From CAIKMD01 sp035552195 (GTDB lineage: Bacteria > Pseudomonadota > Alphaproteobacteria > ATCC43930 > CGMCC-115725), in assembly GCA_035552195.1 (NCBI GenBank), contig DASZLU010000084.1:62001-126000 (forward strand): a DNA stretch of 64,000 nucleotides. Reading direction: 5' to 3'. Of this stretch, positions 43,012 to 51,380 are shown piece after piece; positions within the stretch are counted from its first letter, which is position 1, and the number at the start of each line of letters is the position of its first letter. The position numbers were made by a program, and so were the translations under genes. Under the pieces are notes generated by a model. The model had not been told where the DNA came from, searched no databases, and saw nothing but the letters and a program-made list of their open reading frames with translations.

Positions 43012-43806
43012 ATGAGTTCAGCATCGGGCAAACATAGCGAACATCGCATGTCAAAAAAAACCGAAGCTGCGCGCGTTGTCGCGAAGTTGCTTGCTAAACG
43101 TCAGACATCGATCAACGAAATTCCAGACATCATCGAGAATGTCGAGCGCGCGCTGAAGGCGCTCGAGAGCAACGCCGGCCAATCGATCAAGCAAGAAACG
43201 GCCGTCAGGCAAGCGACCGATACCGTCGGCGCGAAAGATGCGCCGCCGCCGCGCGCGAAGCGCGGTACGCGCAGGCGCGTCGACGCGCATGATGTCGAAC
43301 CGGTGATCGCCGAAACCTCGATCGAGAAGGCAGCCGAGACGCCGGTCGCCGTGACGCCGGAGATCAAGCCGGTACAGCCTACTTTGCTGCGCCGCGCCGA
43401 AGTCATTCACGTCGCACCGGCCGCGCCGACGCCGGCGCCGGTCGCCCCGACCAACGGTGCGGTCCGCGGCGTCGTGCAATGGTTCGATACGCGCTCGACG
43501 CGCGGGACGCTGCGCCTTCAGGGCCTCAGCAGCGATCTGCCGGTCGATGGCGAGATTCTCACCGCCGCGGGCCTCACCCGCCTCTTCAAGGGGCAGGAGA
43601 TCGAAGCGACCCTCGATGGAAATGACGAGCCGAAGATCACCGGCCTGCGCCTGCTTAATTTGTCGCCAACCTCGCCTGTTATGGGCGGTATGGTTCGCGA
43701 CCGTCACGCCAAGCAAGTTGTCGTCGAACTGAAACGCGAAGCCCTGAGCCGCGCTGCGGCGCGCGCCGAGGCCGAAGCGCTCCTGCCGACGCGACGCGCT
43801 CGGTAA
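43012..43806 (+). CDS. Putative regulator: MucR-like N-terminus with cold-shock-like C-terminal domain
   Basis: A 264-residue protein. Residues about 13-55 (KTEAARVVAKLLAKRQTSINEIPDIIENVERALKAL) match the pattern of the N-terminal part of MucR/Ros regulators (RVV-x-Y-x-x-x-x-x-V/I-x-x-E-x-P-x-L/I-I). A long Pro/Ala/Arg/Glu linker (60-145) follows. Residues about 150-215 align with the cold-shock fold (GVVQWFDTRSTRGTLRL ... LFKGQEIEATLDG against GIVKWFN..GFGFI..GQKVSF), although the RNP aromatic residues are mostly changed. The C-terminus is basic and helical. An AGGA site precedes the ATG at 43012. The function is unknown; nucleic-acid binding is an inference from the fold. Confidence 0.65.
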   Translation: MSSASGKHSEHRMSKKTEAARVVAKLLAKRQTSINEIPDIIENVERALKALESNAGQSIKQETAVRQATDTVGAKDAPPPRAKRGTRRRVDAHDVEPVIAETSIEKAAETPVAVTPEIKPVQPTLLRRAEVIHVAPAAPTPAPVAPTNGAVRGVVQWFDTRSTRGTLRLQGLSSDLPVDGEILTAAGLTRLFKGQEIEATLDGNDEPKITGLRLLNLSPTSPVMGGMVRDRHAKQVVVELKREALSRAAARAEAEALLPTRRAR

Positions 43807-43828
43807 ACCGCTCAGAAGGATCGCGCCG

Positions 43829-44521
43829 ATGCCCGAGACCGCGCTTATCGTTGGCACTGGCGCGGGGCTCAGCGCGTCGCTCGCCCGGCTCTTCCATAAA
43901 GAAGGCATGCGTGTCGCCTTGGCGGCGCGACGTACCGACAAGCTCGCCGCGCTCTGCAATGAAACCCAAGCGCGCGCCTATGCTTGCGACGCGACCAAGC
44001 CGGCCGAGGTCGAGAAGCTTTTCGTCGATATCGTCAAAGACATCGGGTCACCCGATCTTATCGTCTACAACCCGAGCGGCCGCGCCCGCGGACCGATCGC
44101 CGAACTCAAGCCCGACGAAGTACTGAACGCGATCATGGTCGGATGCTATGGCGGCTTCCTGGTCGGCCAGCAGGCGGCACGTCTGATGCTGGAGGCGGGG
44201 CACGGCACGATCCTCTTCACCGGCGCCTCGGCCAGCGTCAAAGGCTTCCCGCTTTCGGCCGCTTTCGCGATGGGGAAATTCGGCCTGCGCGGCCTGGCGC
44301 AAAGCATGGGGCGCGAACTCGCGGCGCGGAACATTCATGTCGCGCATTTCGTGATCGATGGCGGCATTCGCCAGCCGGGCGACACGCGCGGCCAGGATCG
44401 CGGCCCCGATGCATTGCTCGAGCCCGATGCGATCGCGGTGAATTATCTCGCGGTTCATCGCCAGCATCGCAGCGCCTGGACGGACGAGATCGCGCTGCGA
44501 CCCTGGGTCGAGAAATATTAG
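43829..44521 (+). CDS. SDR-family oxidoreductase with Phe in place of catalytic Tyr
   Basis: A 230-residue short-chain dehydrogenase/reductase. The nucleotide motif is GTGAGLSASLARLF, then RVALAARR and ACDATKP. The usual NNAG reads NPSG. The active-site YxxxK is FAMGK (in SAAFAMGKFGLRG), so the proton-donating Tyr is replaced by Phe while Lys is kept. The Ser before it is in GASASVKG. Proteins with the same FAMGK..LAQSMxREL and HVAHFVIDGG segments form a recognisable subgroup, so this is a subfamily trait rather than a mutation. A different chemistry, or activity only as a binding protein, is possible. A duplicated stop region ends the gene. Confidence 0.83.
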   Translation: MPETALIVGTGAGLSASLARLFHKEGMRVALAARRTDKLAALCNETQARAYACDATKPAEVEKLFVDIVKDIGSPDLIVYNPSGRARGPIAELKPDEVLNAIMVGCYGGFLVGQQAARLMLEAGHGTILFTGASASVKGFPLSAAFAMGKFGLRGLAQSMGRELAARNIHVAHFVIDGGIRQPGDTRGQDRGPDALLEPDAIAVNYLAVHRQHRSAWTDEIALRPWVEKY

Positions 44522-44548
44522 GGCGTCGAGAAATATTAGCGCGTCGAG
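44507..44548 (+). repeat. 18-bp tandem duplication over the SDR stop codon
   Basis: The 15-base unit GTCGAGAAATATTAG occurs at 44507-44521 and again at 44525-44539, period 18, with a partial third copy GTCGAG at 44543-44548. The period keeps frame, so the second copy would re-encode VEKY-stop if the first stop were read through. It looks like a recent slippage product. Confidence 0.8.
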
Positions 44549-44566
44549 ACGTCCTGAGCCTTTTCC

Positions 44567-46102
44567 GTGGCTGAGCCGGCCGTAACGCCCGATCTCGCGA
44601 ATAAGGGCGGTGCCGCCGCTGCTTCCGCCGAAGAAAGCACTGCTTTCGCCGGCAAAGCGAGCCGGCCGTGGATCATGACCGCGGCCGTCATTTGCATTTT
44701 CATGACGGCGATCGAAGGCACGGTCGTCGCCACGGCGATGCCGACAATCGTCAGCCAGCTCGGCGATTTCCATCTCTTCTCTTGGGTGTTCAGCGCCTAC
44801 TTCCTGACGCAGTCGGTCTCGATCCCCTTAAGCGGCCGCTTCGCCGATCTCTTCGGCCGCAAGCCGCTGCTGTTCTTCGGCTTGACCTTGTTCCTCTTCG
44901 GCTCGTCGGCCTGCGGCCTGGCGCCAAACATGCTGACGCTTATTTGCTTCCGCATCGTGCAAGGCATCGGCGCCGGCTGCGTCATGCCGGTAACGCAAAC
45001 GCTGATCTCCGATATCTATCCGCCGGCGGTGCGCGCTCGCATCCAGGGCTATCTCTCGAGCATCTGGGCGACGGCGGCGATTTGCGGCCCGTTGATGGGC
45101 GCCGTGCTGGTGACGCAGCTGAGCTGGCGCTGGATCTTCTGGATCAACGTGCCGCTCGGCATTGCCGCCTTCGTGCTGCTCGCGACGTTCCTGCATGAGC
45201 AACGCGCCCGCCGCAATCACCAGATCGATTATCTCGGCACGATCTTGATGATCGCCGGCATCGGCTTGGTGATGTTCGCGCTCAATCAGGCGACATCGTT
45301 CGGCCTGACGATGTTCCTCGGCTTGCTCGCGGTCGCCATCATGCTGCTCGCCCTGCTCTATCGCCACGAGCAGCGCGCCGCAGAACCAATGATGCCGCTG
45401 CAGGTCTGGCGCAACCCGATCGTCCTCGCCGCAACTTTCGCCTGTTTCACCGTCGGCGCGATCACCATCGCCGCCTCGGCCTTCCTGCCGGCTTATGTCC
45501 AAGGCGTGATGGGCGAGACGCCGCTGATCGCGGGCTATGTGGTCTCGGTCACTTCGGTGACGTGGATGGTCGGCTCGGCGGCCGGCAGCAAGATCATGCT
45601 GCGCAGCTCCTATCGCGCGGCGACGACGATCGGCAGCGCCATCGTGATCGTCGGCGCGGTGTTTCTCATCACATTGTCGCCGGGCCGCGGACCGCTTTGG
45701 GCCGGCGCCGGCACGGCACTGACCGGCCTCGGCATGGGGCTATTCCAGAACACCTTCTTCCTTGCCGCGCAGGCCGCGGTCGGGCGCGATCAGCGCGGCA
45801 CCGCGACGGCGTCGACACTCTTCGCCCGAATCCTCGGTCAGTCGGTCGGCAGTGCGCTCTTCGGCGGCATCGTCAATCTCGGCCTTGCCGATCGCATCGG
45901 CGGCAACGCGGTCGACAAGGTCATGGACCCGGCGCTGCGCGATAATTTCCCAGCCGCCGAACTCGGGCCGCTCATGGCGGCCATCGCCGCCGCGCTGCAT
46001 AATGTCTATCTCGTGACCGGCCTGTTGGCCCTGGCCGGGTTGGCGGTGACGCGGGCCTTGCCGCGCGGCCTCAGCCCGACAAACGCGGCGCGAGATCGTT
46101 AG
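44567..46102 (+). CDS. DHA2-family MFS multidrug exporter (EmrB/QacA-like), first copy
   Basis: A 511-residue, 14-helix transporter. Motif A is GRFADLFGRKPLL, motif B-like FRIVQGIGAGCVMPVTQTLI and motif C-like ICGPLMGAVL, all DHA2 signatures. It should export drugs or other hydrophobic compounds using the proton gradient. An Ala-rich, charged N-terminus precedes helix 1. The start is GTG at 44567; the upstream region is AT-poor with no clear ribosome site. It is similar in every segment to the next gene, 41 bases downstream, so the two arose by tandem duplication. No HlyD-type partner is near. Confidence 0.9.
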   Translation: MAEPAVTPDLANKGGAAAASAEESTAFAGKASRPWIMTAAVICIFMTAIEGTVVATAMPTIVSQLGDFHLFSWVFSAYFLTQSVSIPLSGRFADLFGRKPLLFFGLTLFLFGSSACGLAPNMLTLICFRIVQGIGAGCVMPVTQTLISDIYPPAVRARIQGYLSSIWATAAICGPLMGAVLVTQLSWRWIFWINVPLGIAAFVLLATFLHEQRARRNHQIDYLGTILMIAGIGLVMFALNQATSFGLTMFLGLLAVAIMLLALLYRHEQRAAEPMMPLQVWRNPIVLAATFACFTVGAITIAASAFLPAYVQGVMGETPLIAGYVVSVTSVTWMVGSAAGSKIMLRSSYRAATTIGSAIVIVGAVFLITLSPGRGPLWAGAGTALTGLGMGLFQNTFFLAAQAAVGRDQRGTATASTLFARILGQSVGSALFGGIVNLGLADRIGGNAVDKVMDPALRDNFPAAELGPLMAAIAAALHNVYLVTGLLALAGLAVTRALPRGLSPTNAARDR

Positions 46103-46143
46103 AGCGCGTTGTTTGGGGGCATGATGATTCGGGCGGGTGCGGC

Positions 46144-47685
46144 GTGAGCGTCGAGAGGACGCGGCAAAGCGATAAGCCTGCCGCCGCAACGGGCCACTTG
46201 CCGGGCGAATCCCGCCTTATCGTCGGGCCGACCGGCCGTTTCTGGATTCTCACCGCGTCGGTCGTGCTGATCTTCATGACCGGCATGGAAGGCACGGTGG
46301 TCGCGACCGCGATGCCGACGATTATCAGCCAGCTTGGCGGCTTCGAGCTCTTCTCCTGGGTCTTCAGCGGGTATTTCCTCGCGCAAGGCGTGACCATCCC
46401 GATCTATGGCCGCCTCGCCGATCTCTATGGCCGCAAGCGCATCCTGTTCTTCGGCCTCATCGTCTTCGTCATCGGCACTACCGCGTGCGGCCTCGCGCCC
46501 AGCATGTTCTGGCTGGTGATCTTCCGCGTCGTACAAGGCATCGGCGCGGGCGCGGTGCAGCCGATCAACCAGACCCTGATCGGCGATCTCTATCCGCCGG
46601 CCCAGCGCGCGAAGATGGCGGGATTCTTCTCCGGCATCTGGGGCATCGCCGCGATTGTCGGCCCGGTGCTGGGCGCTTTCGTCATCGCGACGGCGGCATG
46701 GAATTGGGTGTTCTGGATCACGGTGCCGATCGCGATCGTCGGCTTCGTGCTGCTGGCCTTCGCGCTGCATGAGCGCATCGAGCATCGCCAGCATCGCATC
46801 GACTATCTCGGCGCGGTGCTTATGGCGCTCGGCATCGGCCTTATCCTCTACGCGCTGATCCAGGCGCATCACTTGAGCCTTTCGACCTTCCTGCTGCTGA
46901 TCATCCTCGCCGTCGCGATCATGGCCATGCTGATCGCGCATGAGCGCCGCGCGCCGGAGCCGATTCTACCGCTGAAATTGTGGAGCAACCGCGTCATCCT
47001 CTCGGGCGTCGTCGGCTGTTTCGGCGTCGGTTGCGTCGTGATGGCGAGTACGACGTTCCTACCCGCCTATATCCAGGGCGTAATGGGACGCAGCCCGATC
47101 GTCGCCGGCTATGCCCTGGCGATCAGCTCGGTCACCTGGATCGCCGGCTCCTGGGCCGGTGGCCAGATCATGCTGCGCTCGTCCTATCGTGCGGCGACGA
47201 TGGTCGGCGGCATCTTTCTGGTGATCGGCGTCGTCATGCTGATCATGCTCGACCCGAGCCGCGGTCCGCTTTGGGCGGCGACCGGCACCGGCATCGTCGG
47301 CATCGGCATGGGCCTCAACCAAAACACCTATACCGTCGCGGCGCAGAGCGTCGTCGATTGGAGCCAGCGCGGCACCGCCACCGCGATCATCTCGCTGATG
47401 CGCATGCTGGGCCAGACGGTCGGCACCGCGATCTACGGCGCCGTGGTCAATCTCACCCTCGCCGGCATGCTCGGCGACAACGCCGTCGATCGCATTCTCG
47501 ATCCCGATCTGCGCGACAAGCTCTCGCCCAGCGAGGTCGCGCCGGTGATGGCCGGGATCGGCGACGCGGTGCAGAATGTCTATTGGGTCGCGGGTACGCT
47601 CGTGCTCATGATCATCATCGCCGGCGCGGCGTTGCCCAAGGGGCTCAGCCCGACCAACGCACCGTCGAGCCGAATGAAGCGCTGA
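46144..47685 (+). CDS. DHA2-family MFS multidrug exporter, second copy
   Basis: A 513-residue paralogue of the preceding gene, with the same motif order: GMEGTVVATAMPTIISQLGG in helix 1, GRLADLYGRKRIL (motif A), FRVVQGIGAGAVQPINQTL and IVGPVLGAF. It shares the C-terminal ending LPKGLSPTNAPSS/LPRGLSPTNAA with its sister. The N-terminal 30 residues differ. The start is GTG at 46144. The two genes probably share a transcript; they may have split substrates. A related transporter follows at 47705. Confidence 0.9.
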   Translation: MSVERTRQSDKPAAATGHLPGESRLIVGPTGRFWILTASVVLIFMTGMEGTVVATAMPTIISQLGGFELFSWVFSGYFLAQGVTIPIYGRLADLYGRKRILFFGLIVFVIGTTACGLAPSMFWLVIFRVVQGIGAGAVQPINQTLIGDLYPPAQRAKMAGFFSGIWGIAAIVGPVLGAFVIATAAWNWVFWITVPIAIVGFVLLAFALHERIEHRQHRIDYLGAVLMALGIGLILYALIQAHHLSLSTFLLLIILAVAIMAMLIAHERRAPEPILPLKLWSNRVILSGVVGCFGVGCVVMASTTFLPAYIQGVMGRSPIVAGYALAISSVTWIAGSWAGGQIMLRSSYRAATMVGGIFLVIGVVMLIMLDPSRGPLWAATGTGIVGIGMGLNQNTYTVAAQSVVDWSQRGTATAIISLMRMLGQTVGTAIYGAVVNLTLAGMLGDNAVDRILDPDLRDKLSPSEVAPVMAGIGDAVQNVYWVAGTLVLMIIIAGAALPKGLSPTNAPSSRMKR

Positions 47686-47704
47686 AAACAGCGAAGGGGG
47701 AAAC

Positions 47705-49075
47705 ATGGCGACAGCAGAAACCCTGGGGGCGCTCTCCGGCGCCGAGATTCTCGCGCGCATGGAGCGGCTGCCGATCTCGTGGTGGCATGTCAAAGCGCGC
47801 ATCATCGTCGGCATCGGCACCTTCTTCGACGCCGTCGACCTGTTGGCGATCGCCTATGCGCTGCCCGCTTTGGCGGGCCCGTGGCACATGAACCCGGCGG
47901 AGATCGGGCTCGTGCTGTCAGCAGCTTTCTTCGGCCAGCTCATCGGCGCGCTCGTCGCCGGCTGGGCGGCGGAGATCTGGGGCCGGCTTCTCATCACCAC
48001 AGTCGCCATCGGCATCTTCAGCGTGATGAGCCTTGCCTGCGCCTTCGCCTGGGGGCCGACGTCGCTCATCGTCTTCCGCTTCATCCAGGGCATCGGCCTT
48101 GGCGCCGAAGTGCCCATCGCCAATACCTATGTGAACGAGATCGCGCGCTCGGAAGTGCGTGGCCGGTTCTATCTCTTATTCCAGATGGTGTTCGGTATCG
48201 GTCTCGTATGCGCCGCCCTCTTCGGCTATCTGCTGGTGCCGAGGTTCGGCTGGCAGACCATGTTCTATGTCGGCGGCTTGCCGGCATTGCTCGTTTTCGT
48301 CATGCGCTTCATGCTGCCGGAATCGCCGCGCTGGCTGGTACAGAAAGGCCGGCTTGCGGAAGCCGACCGGGTGGTCAGCGATATCGAGGACTCGATCCGC
48401 CGCTCGGGCAAGACCTTGCCGCCGCCGAACGTCGCCGCCGTTTCCAGCGCGGCGCCGCAACGCACCCGCTGGCTCGAGATTTTCGAAGGCATCTATCTGA
48501 AACGCACGCTGAGCGATTGGGCCTTCTGGTTCTGCTGCTTCTCGACGACCTACGGCCTCCTCACCTGGCTGCCGACGCTTTATCGCACCGTCTTCCACCT
48601 GTCGGTTTCGGACGCGCTGAAATACGGCATGATCACGAGCCTTGCCGGAATCATCAGCGCACTCGCCTGCGCCTACTTCATCGACCTGATCGGCCGGCGC
48701 ATCTGGTTCACCACCGCCTTCTTCATCGGCGGCTTGACCTTGCTGGCGCTCTGGCAACATGGCGCCGACAGTGCCGAGGCGATCCTCACCTTCGTCACCT
48801 TCGGCATGTTCTTCATGTCGTCGCTGTCGCTAGCGCTCAATCTCTACACCAGCGAGATTTATCCAACGCGCATCCGCGCTTTCGGCGGCGCGGTCGGGGG
48901 CGCCTGGCAACGCGTCGCCGCCTTCCTCGGTCCCAATGTCATCGCGTGGCTGCTGCCTTACGGCACCAGCTCGCTGTTCCTCTATTTCGGCGGCCTCGCG
49001 CTGATCGGCGGCGTGCTGTCGTATTTCTTCGCCGTCGAGACAAAGGGGAAGACGCTCGAAGAACTGTCGCCGTAA
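47705..49075 (+). CDS. MFS transporter of the aromatic-acid/sugar-porter type
   Basis: A 456-residue, 12-helix transporter. FDAVDLLAIAYALPALAG, GQLIGALVAGWAAEIWGRLL (motif A-like), FRFIQGIGLGAEVPIANTYVNEI, and PESPRWLVQKGRL followed by a cytoplasmic loop, then YTSEIYPTRIRAFGGAVGGAWQR, are typical of SP/AAHS-type carriers (niacin, benzoate and 4-hydroxybenzoate uptake proteins). The GGGGG-rich AAGGGGGAAAC ribosome site precedes the ATG. It is in the same direction as the two exporters, 19 bases after, and next to a LigB gene on the other strand. Uptake of an aromatic acid is a reasonable guess. Confidence 0.87.
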   Translation: MATAETLGALSGAEILARMERLPISWWHVKARIIVGIGTFFDAVDLLAIAYALPALAGPWHMNPAEIGLVLSAAFFGQLIGALVAGWAAEIWGRLLITTVAIGIFSVMSLACAFAWGPTSLIVFRFIQGIGLGAEVPIANTYVNEIARSEVRGRFYLLFQMVFGIGLVCAALFGYLLVPRFGWQTMFYVGGLPALLVFVMRFMLPESPRWLVQKGRLAEADRVVSDIEDSIRRSGKTLPPPNVAAVSSAAPQRTRWLEIFEGIYLKRTLSDWAFWFCCFSTTYGLLTWLPTLYRTVFHLSVSDALKYGMITSLAGIISALACAYFIDLIGRRIWFTTAFFIGGLTLLALWQHGADSAEAILTFVTFGMFFMSSLSLALNLYTSEIYPTRIRAFGGAVGGAWQRVAAFLGPNVIAWLLPYGTSSLFLYFGGLALIGGVLSYFFAVETKGKTLEELSP

Positions 49076-49098
49076 ATTCGCCGTTTGATATTAATGCG

Positions 49099-49170
49099 CC
49101 TTCCCCCCGGATACGGGGGCCCCGGCAACAGACTCTGTGCACCCCGGGGCCCTGCTTTCGCGGGGGAAGC
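49099..49170. repeat. Dispersed palindromic repeat, copy 7
   Basis: Arms CTTCCCCCCGGATACGGGGG and CTGCTTTCGCGGGGGAAGC flank a spacer that itself holds a CCCCGG/CCGGGG palindrome. It is the most diverged copy. It lies between the MFS and LigB-like genes, which converge. Confidence 0.7.
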
Positions 49171-49219
49171 AATATTTAAATCGTGCGAATAATTTAAATT
49201 GCGCCGGCGATAAGCCCGC

Positions 49220-50044
49220 CTAAGTAGCGCTCCACGACGCCCACCCGCAGCCGACATAGACCTCCGGCATGTTGCGGTAATCGATCAGGTCGAAACCGCG
49301 GCTGCCGGCGGCGGCATGGGCGATCACCCAGTTGCGCACCTCGTGCGTCCCGTTGCCGGCCGCTTCCATGCGCGCATCGAGCAGCGCGGTGAGCGGTGCT
49401 TCGGCGCCGTTCTGAAACGCCTTGATGCAATCGCGGTCGAATCTCTCGTCGATCGCGCCCATCGTCGGCTCTCCGATCGAATGGCTGAGGCCGCCGGTGG
49501 CGAACACCGCAACGCGGATATTCTCGGGATACGACGCGATCGCTTTCGCCAAGAGCTTGCCCCAGGCGAAGCAGCGCTTGATGCTCGGCATAGGCGGCTC
49601 GAGGTCGTTGACCGCGATCGGCACGATGCGCGGCAGTTGCGGCAATTCCATCTTCTGCAGCGGAATGCAGAAACCATGGTCGAGCGCCAGGCGATGCGAG
49701 ATCGAGGGCTCGAAATCGTCTTGGAAGGCGGTCGCTGCGATGTGCTGACCGAGCGCGGCATGGCCTGCGATCGTCCGCGGGAAGCTCTTCATGAAGGGTT
49801 CGGGCGGGCCTTCGTGGCTGTCGCCCACGCCGATGCAGATGCTCGGCAGATTATCGAGGAAGAAATTCGTCCAATGATCGGGCGAGAGGATCACCATCCC
49901 ATCGGGCTTGGCCGCGACGAGGCGCTTGCCGAGCTCGCGGAAATCGGTGGTGATGATGTCGCGGGCCGCCGCCGGGAGCTTGTCCCAATCGCGGGCGATG
50001 AGCGGCGCGTGGCTCGCCGCGAAGGCGCCGACGAACTCAGCCAT
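49220..50044 (-). CDS. LigB-type extradiol ring-cleavage dioxygenase, catalytic subunit
   Basis: A 274-residue class III extradiol dioxygenase (LigB/protocatechuate 4,5-dioxygenase beta type). The iron ligands match the family: a His in ASHAPLIARDW near position 12, another in ILSPDHWTNFF, and acidic/His residues in SHRLALDHGFCIPL and ATGGLSHSIG. It cleaves a catecholic ring next to the hydroxyls. The gene overlaps the upstream alpha-subunit-like gene by eight bases, indicating coupled translation. The exact substrate (protocatechuate, gallate, other) cannot be told. Confidence 0.88.
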   Translation of the reverse strand: MAEFVGAFAASHAPLIARDWDKLPAAARDIITTDFRELGKRLVAAKPDGMVILSPDHWTNFFLDNLPSICIGVGDSHEGPPEPFMKSFPRTIAGHAALGQHIAATAFQDDFEPSISHRLALDHGFCIPLQKMELPQLPRIVPIAVNDLEPPMPSIKRCFAWGKLLAKAIASYPENIRVAVFATGGLSHSIGEPTMGAIDERFDRDCIKAFQNGAEAPLTALLDARMEAAGNGTHEVRNWVIAHAAAGSRGFDLIDYRNMPEVYVGCGWASWSAT

Positions 50045-50333
50045 GACTTACTCCCCTTTCCTCTTTCCCCGGCGCTGGGCCCGACTGCATCGCATGCAGC
50101 GCGGCGAGGAATTTCTCGTCGCTCATCCCGGCGAAGCCGAAATAGTAGCGCAAGAGATAGGCGTTGACGCGCGGCGCCAGGAACGCGACGTCGTCGTTGA
50201 GGAGCGCCTGCACCACCTCGGGCGTGAGCTGGGGATAGCGCGCGATCACCTTCTGGCGATCCGCCCGATATTCCGGGACCGCTCCCGGCTGCTGCAGGTC
50301 GTAAATGAATTTACTGAGCCAATAATCAGTCAT
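50037..50333 (-). CDS. LigA-like small subunit of extradiol dioxygenase
   Basis: A 98-residue helical protein. YWLSKFIYDLQQPGAVPEYRADRQKVIARYPQLTPEVVQALLNDDVAFLAPRVNAYLLRYYFGFAGMSDEKF has the LigA pattern (a short helical subunit that caps the LigB active site). The start MTDYWLSK at 50333 is chosen over one two codons upstream. It is divergent from the MDR gene, with 74 bases between. Together with LigB it forms the two-subunit enzyme; in some relatives the two are fused. Confidence 0.82.
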   Translation of the reverse strand: MTDYWLSKFIYDLQQPGAVPEYRADRQKVIARYPQLTPEVVQALLNDDVAFLAPRVNAYLLRYYFGFAGMSDEKFLAALHAMQSGPAPGKEERGVSHG

Positions 50334-50407
50334 GGGCACGATTTTAGCTCTGCTATCGGCGTTGCGCCAATTGTGCTAGCGATCCTCGAAAATAAGGAGG
50401 ACCCACG

Positions 50408-51373
50408 ATGAAGGCAGCAATTGTCGGCGAGACCGCGCTCGAAATCCGCGACGTGCCGGCGCCCAAGCCGAAGCCGAACGAAGTGCTGGTGAAAATCCGC
50501 GCGATCGGCCTCAACCGCGCCGAGCTGCCGGGCGCTTACGGCTCGGGCCATAACCGTGTCACCGGCTCGATCCCCGGCATCGAATGCTCGGGCGAGGTCG
50601 CCGAGATCGGCGCCGAGGTGCAAGGCGTCAAAGTCGGCGACCGCGTGATGTGCAGCACTCGCGGCACCTATGCCGAATACACCGTTGCCGATTGGGGCCG
50701 CGTCTCCGTCATTCCCGCCAATAATATGAGCTGGGAGCAGGCCGCGACCTATCCCAGCGCGCTCGGCACCATGCACGACGCGATCGTCACCAACGGGCGG
50801 ACGCAACCGGGCGACAGCGTGCTGATCCAGGGTGCCAGCTCCGGCGTCGGCATCATGGGCATGCAGATCGCCAAGCTGAAAGGCGCGAAGCTGGTCATCG
50901 GCACCTCGACCAACGACGCGCGCCGCGCGAAGCTCAAGGATCATGGCGCCGATCTCGCCATCGACACGAGCAAGCCCAACTGGTCGGAAGACGTGCTGAA
51001 GGCGACGGACGGCAAAGGCGTCAATGTCATCATCGACATGGTCTCGGCCTCGGTCATGAACGAGAACATGAAAGCGACGGCGGTCCTCGGCCGCATCATC
51101 AATGTCGGGCGGCTGGGCGGCGGGCGCGGCGAGTTCGATTTCCAGATGCATGCTAACAAACGCATCTCTTATATCGGCGTGACCCACCAGACGCGCTCGC
51201 CCGACGAGCTGCGCGCCGAAGTGCGCAACATGCGCGCCGATATCTGGGACGCGGTCACCGCCGGCAAGCTCGCGATCCCGATTGACCGCGTGTTTAAACT
51301 CGACGACGCCGAAGAAGCGCAGGCGCGTATGCGCACCAACGCCCATTTCGGAAAGATCGTGATGGTGGTTTGA
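50408..51373 (+). CDS. MDR-family quinone/enoyl reductase-like oxidoreductase
   Basis: A 321-residue medium-chain reductase. The GroES-like N-terminal part is KAAIVGETALEIRDVPAPKPKPNEVLVKIRAIGLNRAELPG; the PGIECSGEVAEIG segment and the NAD(P) motif QGASSGVGIMGMQIAKLKGAKLVIGTS follow. No structural-zinc cysteines are present, so it is a quinone-oxidoreductase-like or enoyl-reductase-like enzyme rather than a zinc alcohol dehydrogenase. AAGGAGG precedes the ATG. It may work on products of the neighbouring LigAB enzyme; this is inference. It ends seven bases before the stop of a minus-strand MFS gene. Confidence 0.88.
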   Translation: MKAAIVGETALEIRDVPAPKPKPNEVLVKIRAIGLNRAELPGAYGSGHNRVTGSIPGIECSGEVAEIGAEVQGVKVGDRVMCSTRGTYAEYTVADWGRVSVIPANNMSWEQAATYPSALGTMHDAIVTNGRTQPGDSVLIQGASSGVGIMGMQIAKLKGAKLVIGTSTNDARRAKLKDHGADLAIDTSKPNWSEDVLKATDGKGVNVIIDMVSASVMNENMKATAVLGRIINVGRLGGGRGEFDFQMHANKRISYIGVTHQTRSPDELRAEVRNMRADIWDAVTAGKLAIPIDRVFKLDDAEEAQARMRTNAHFGKIVMVV

Positions 51374-51380
51374 GGCGCCG

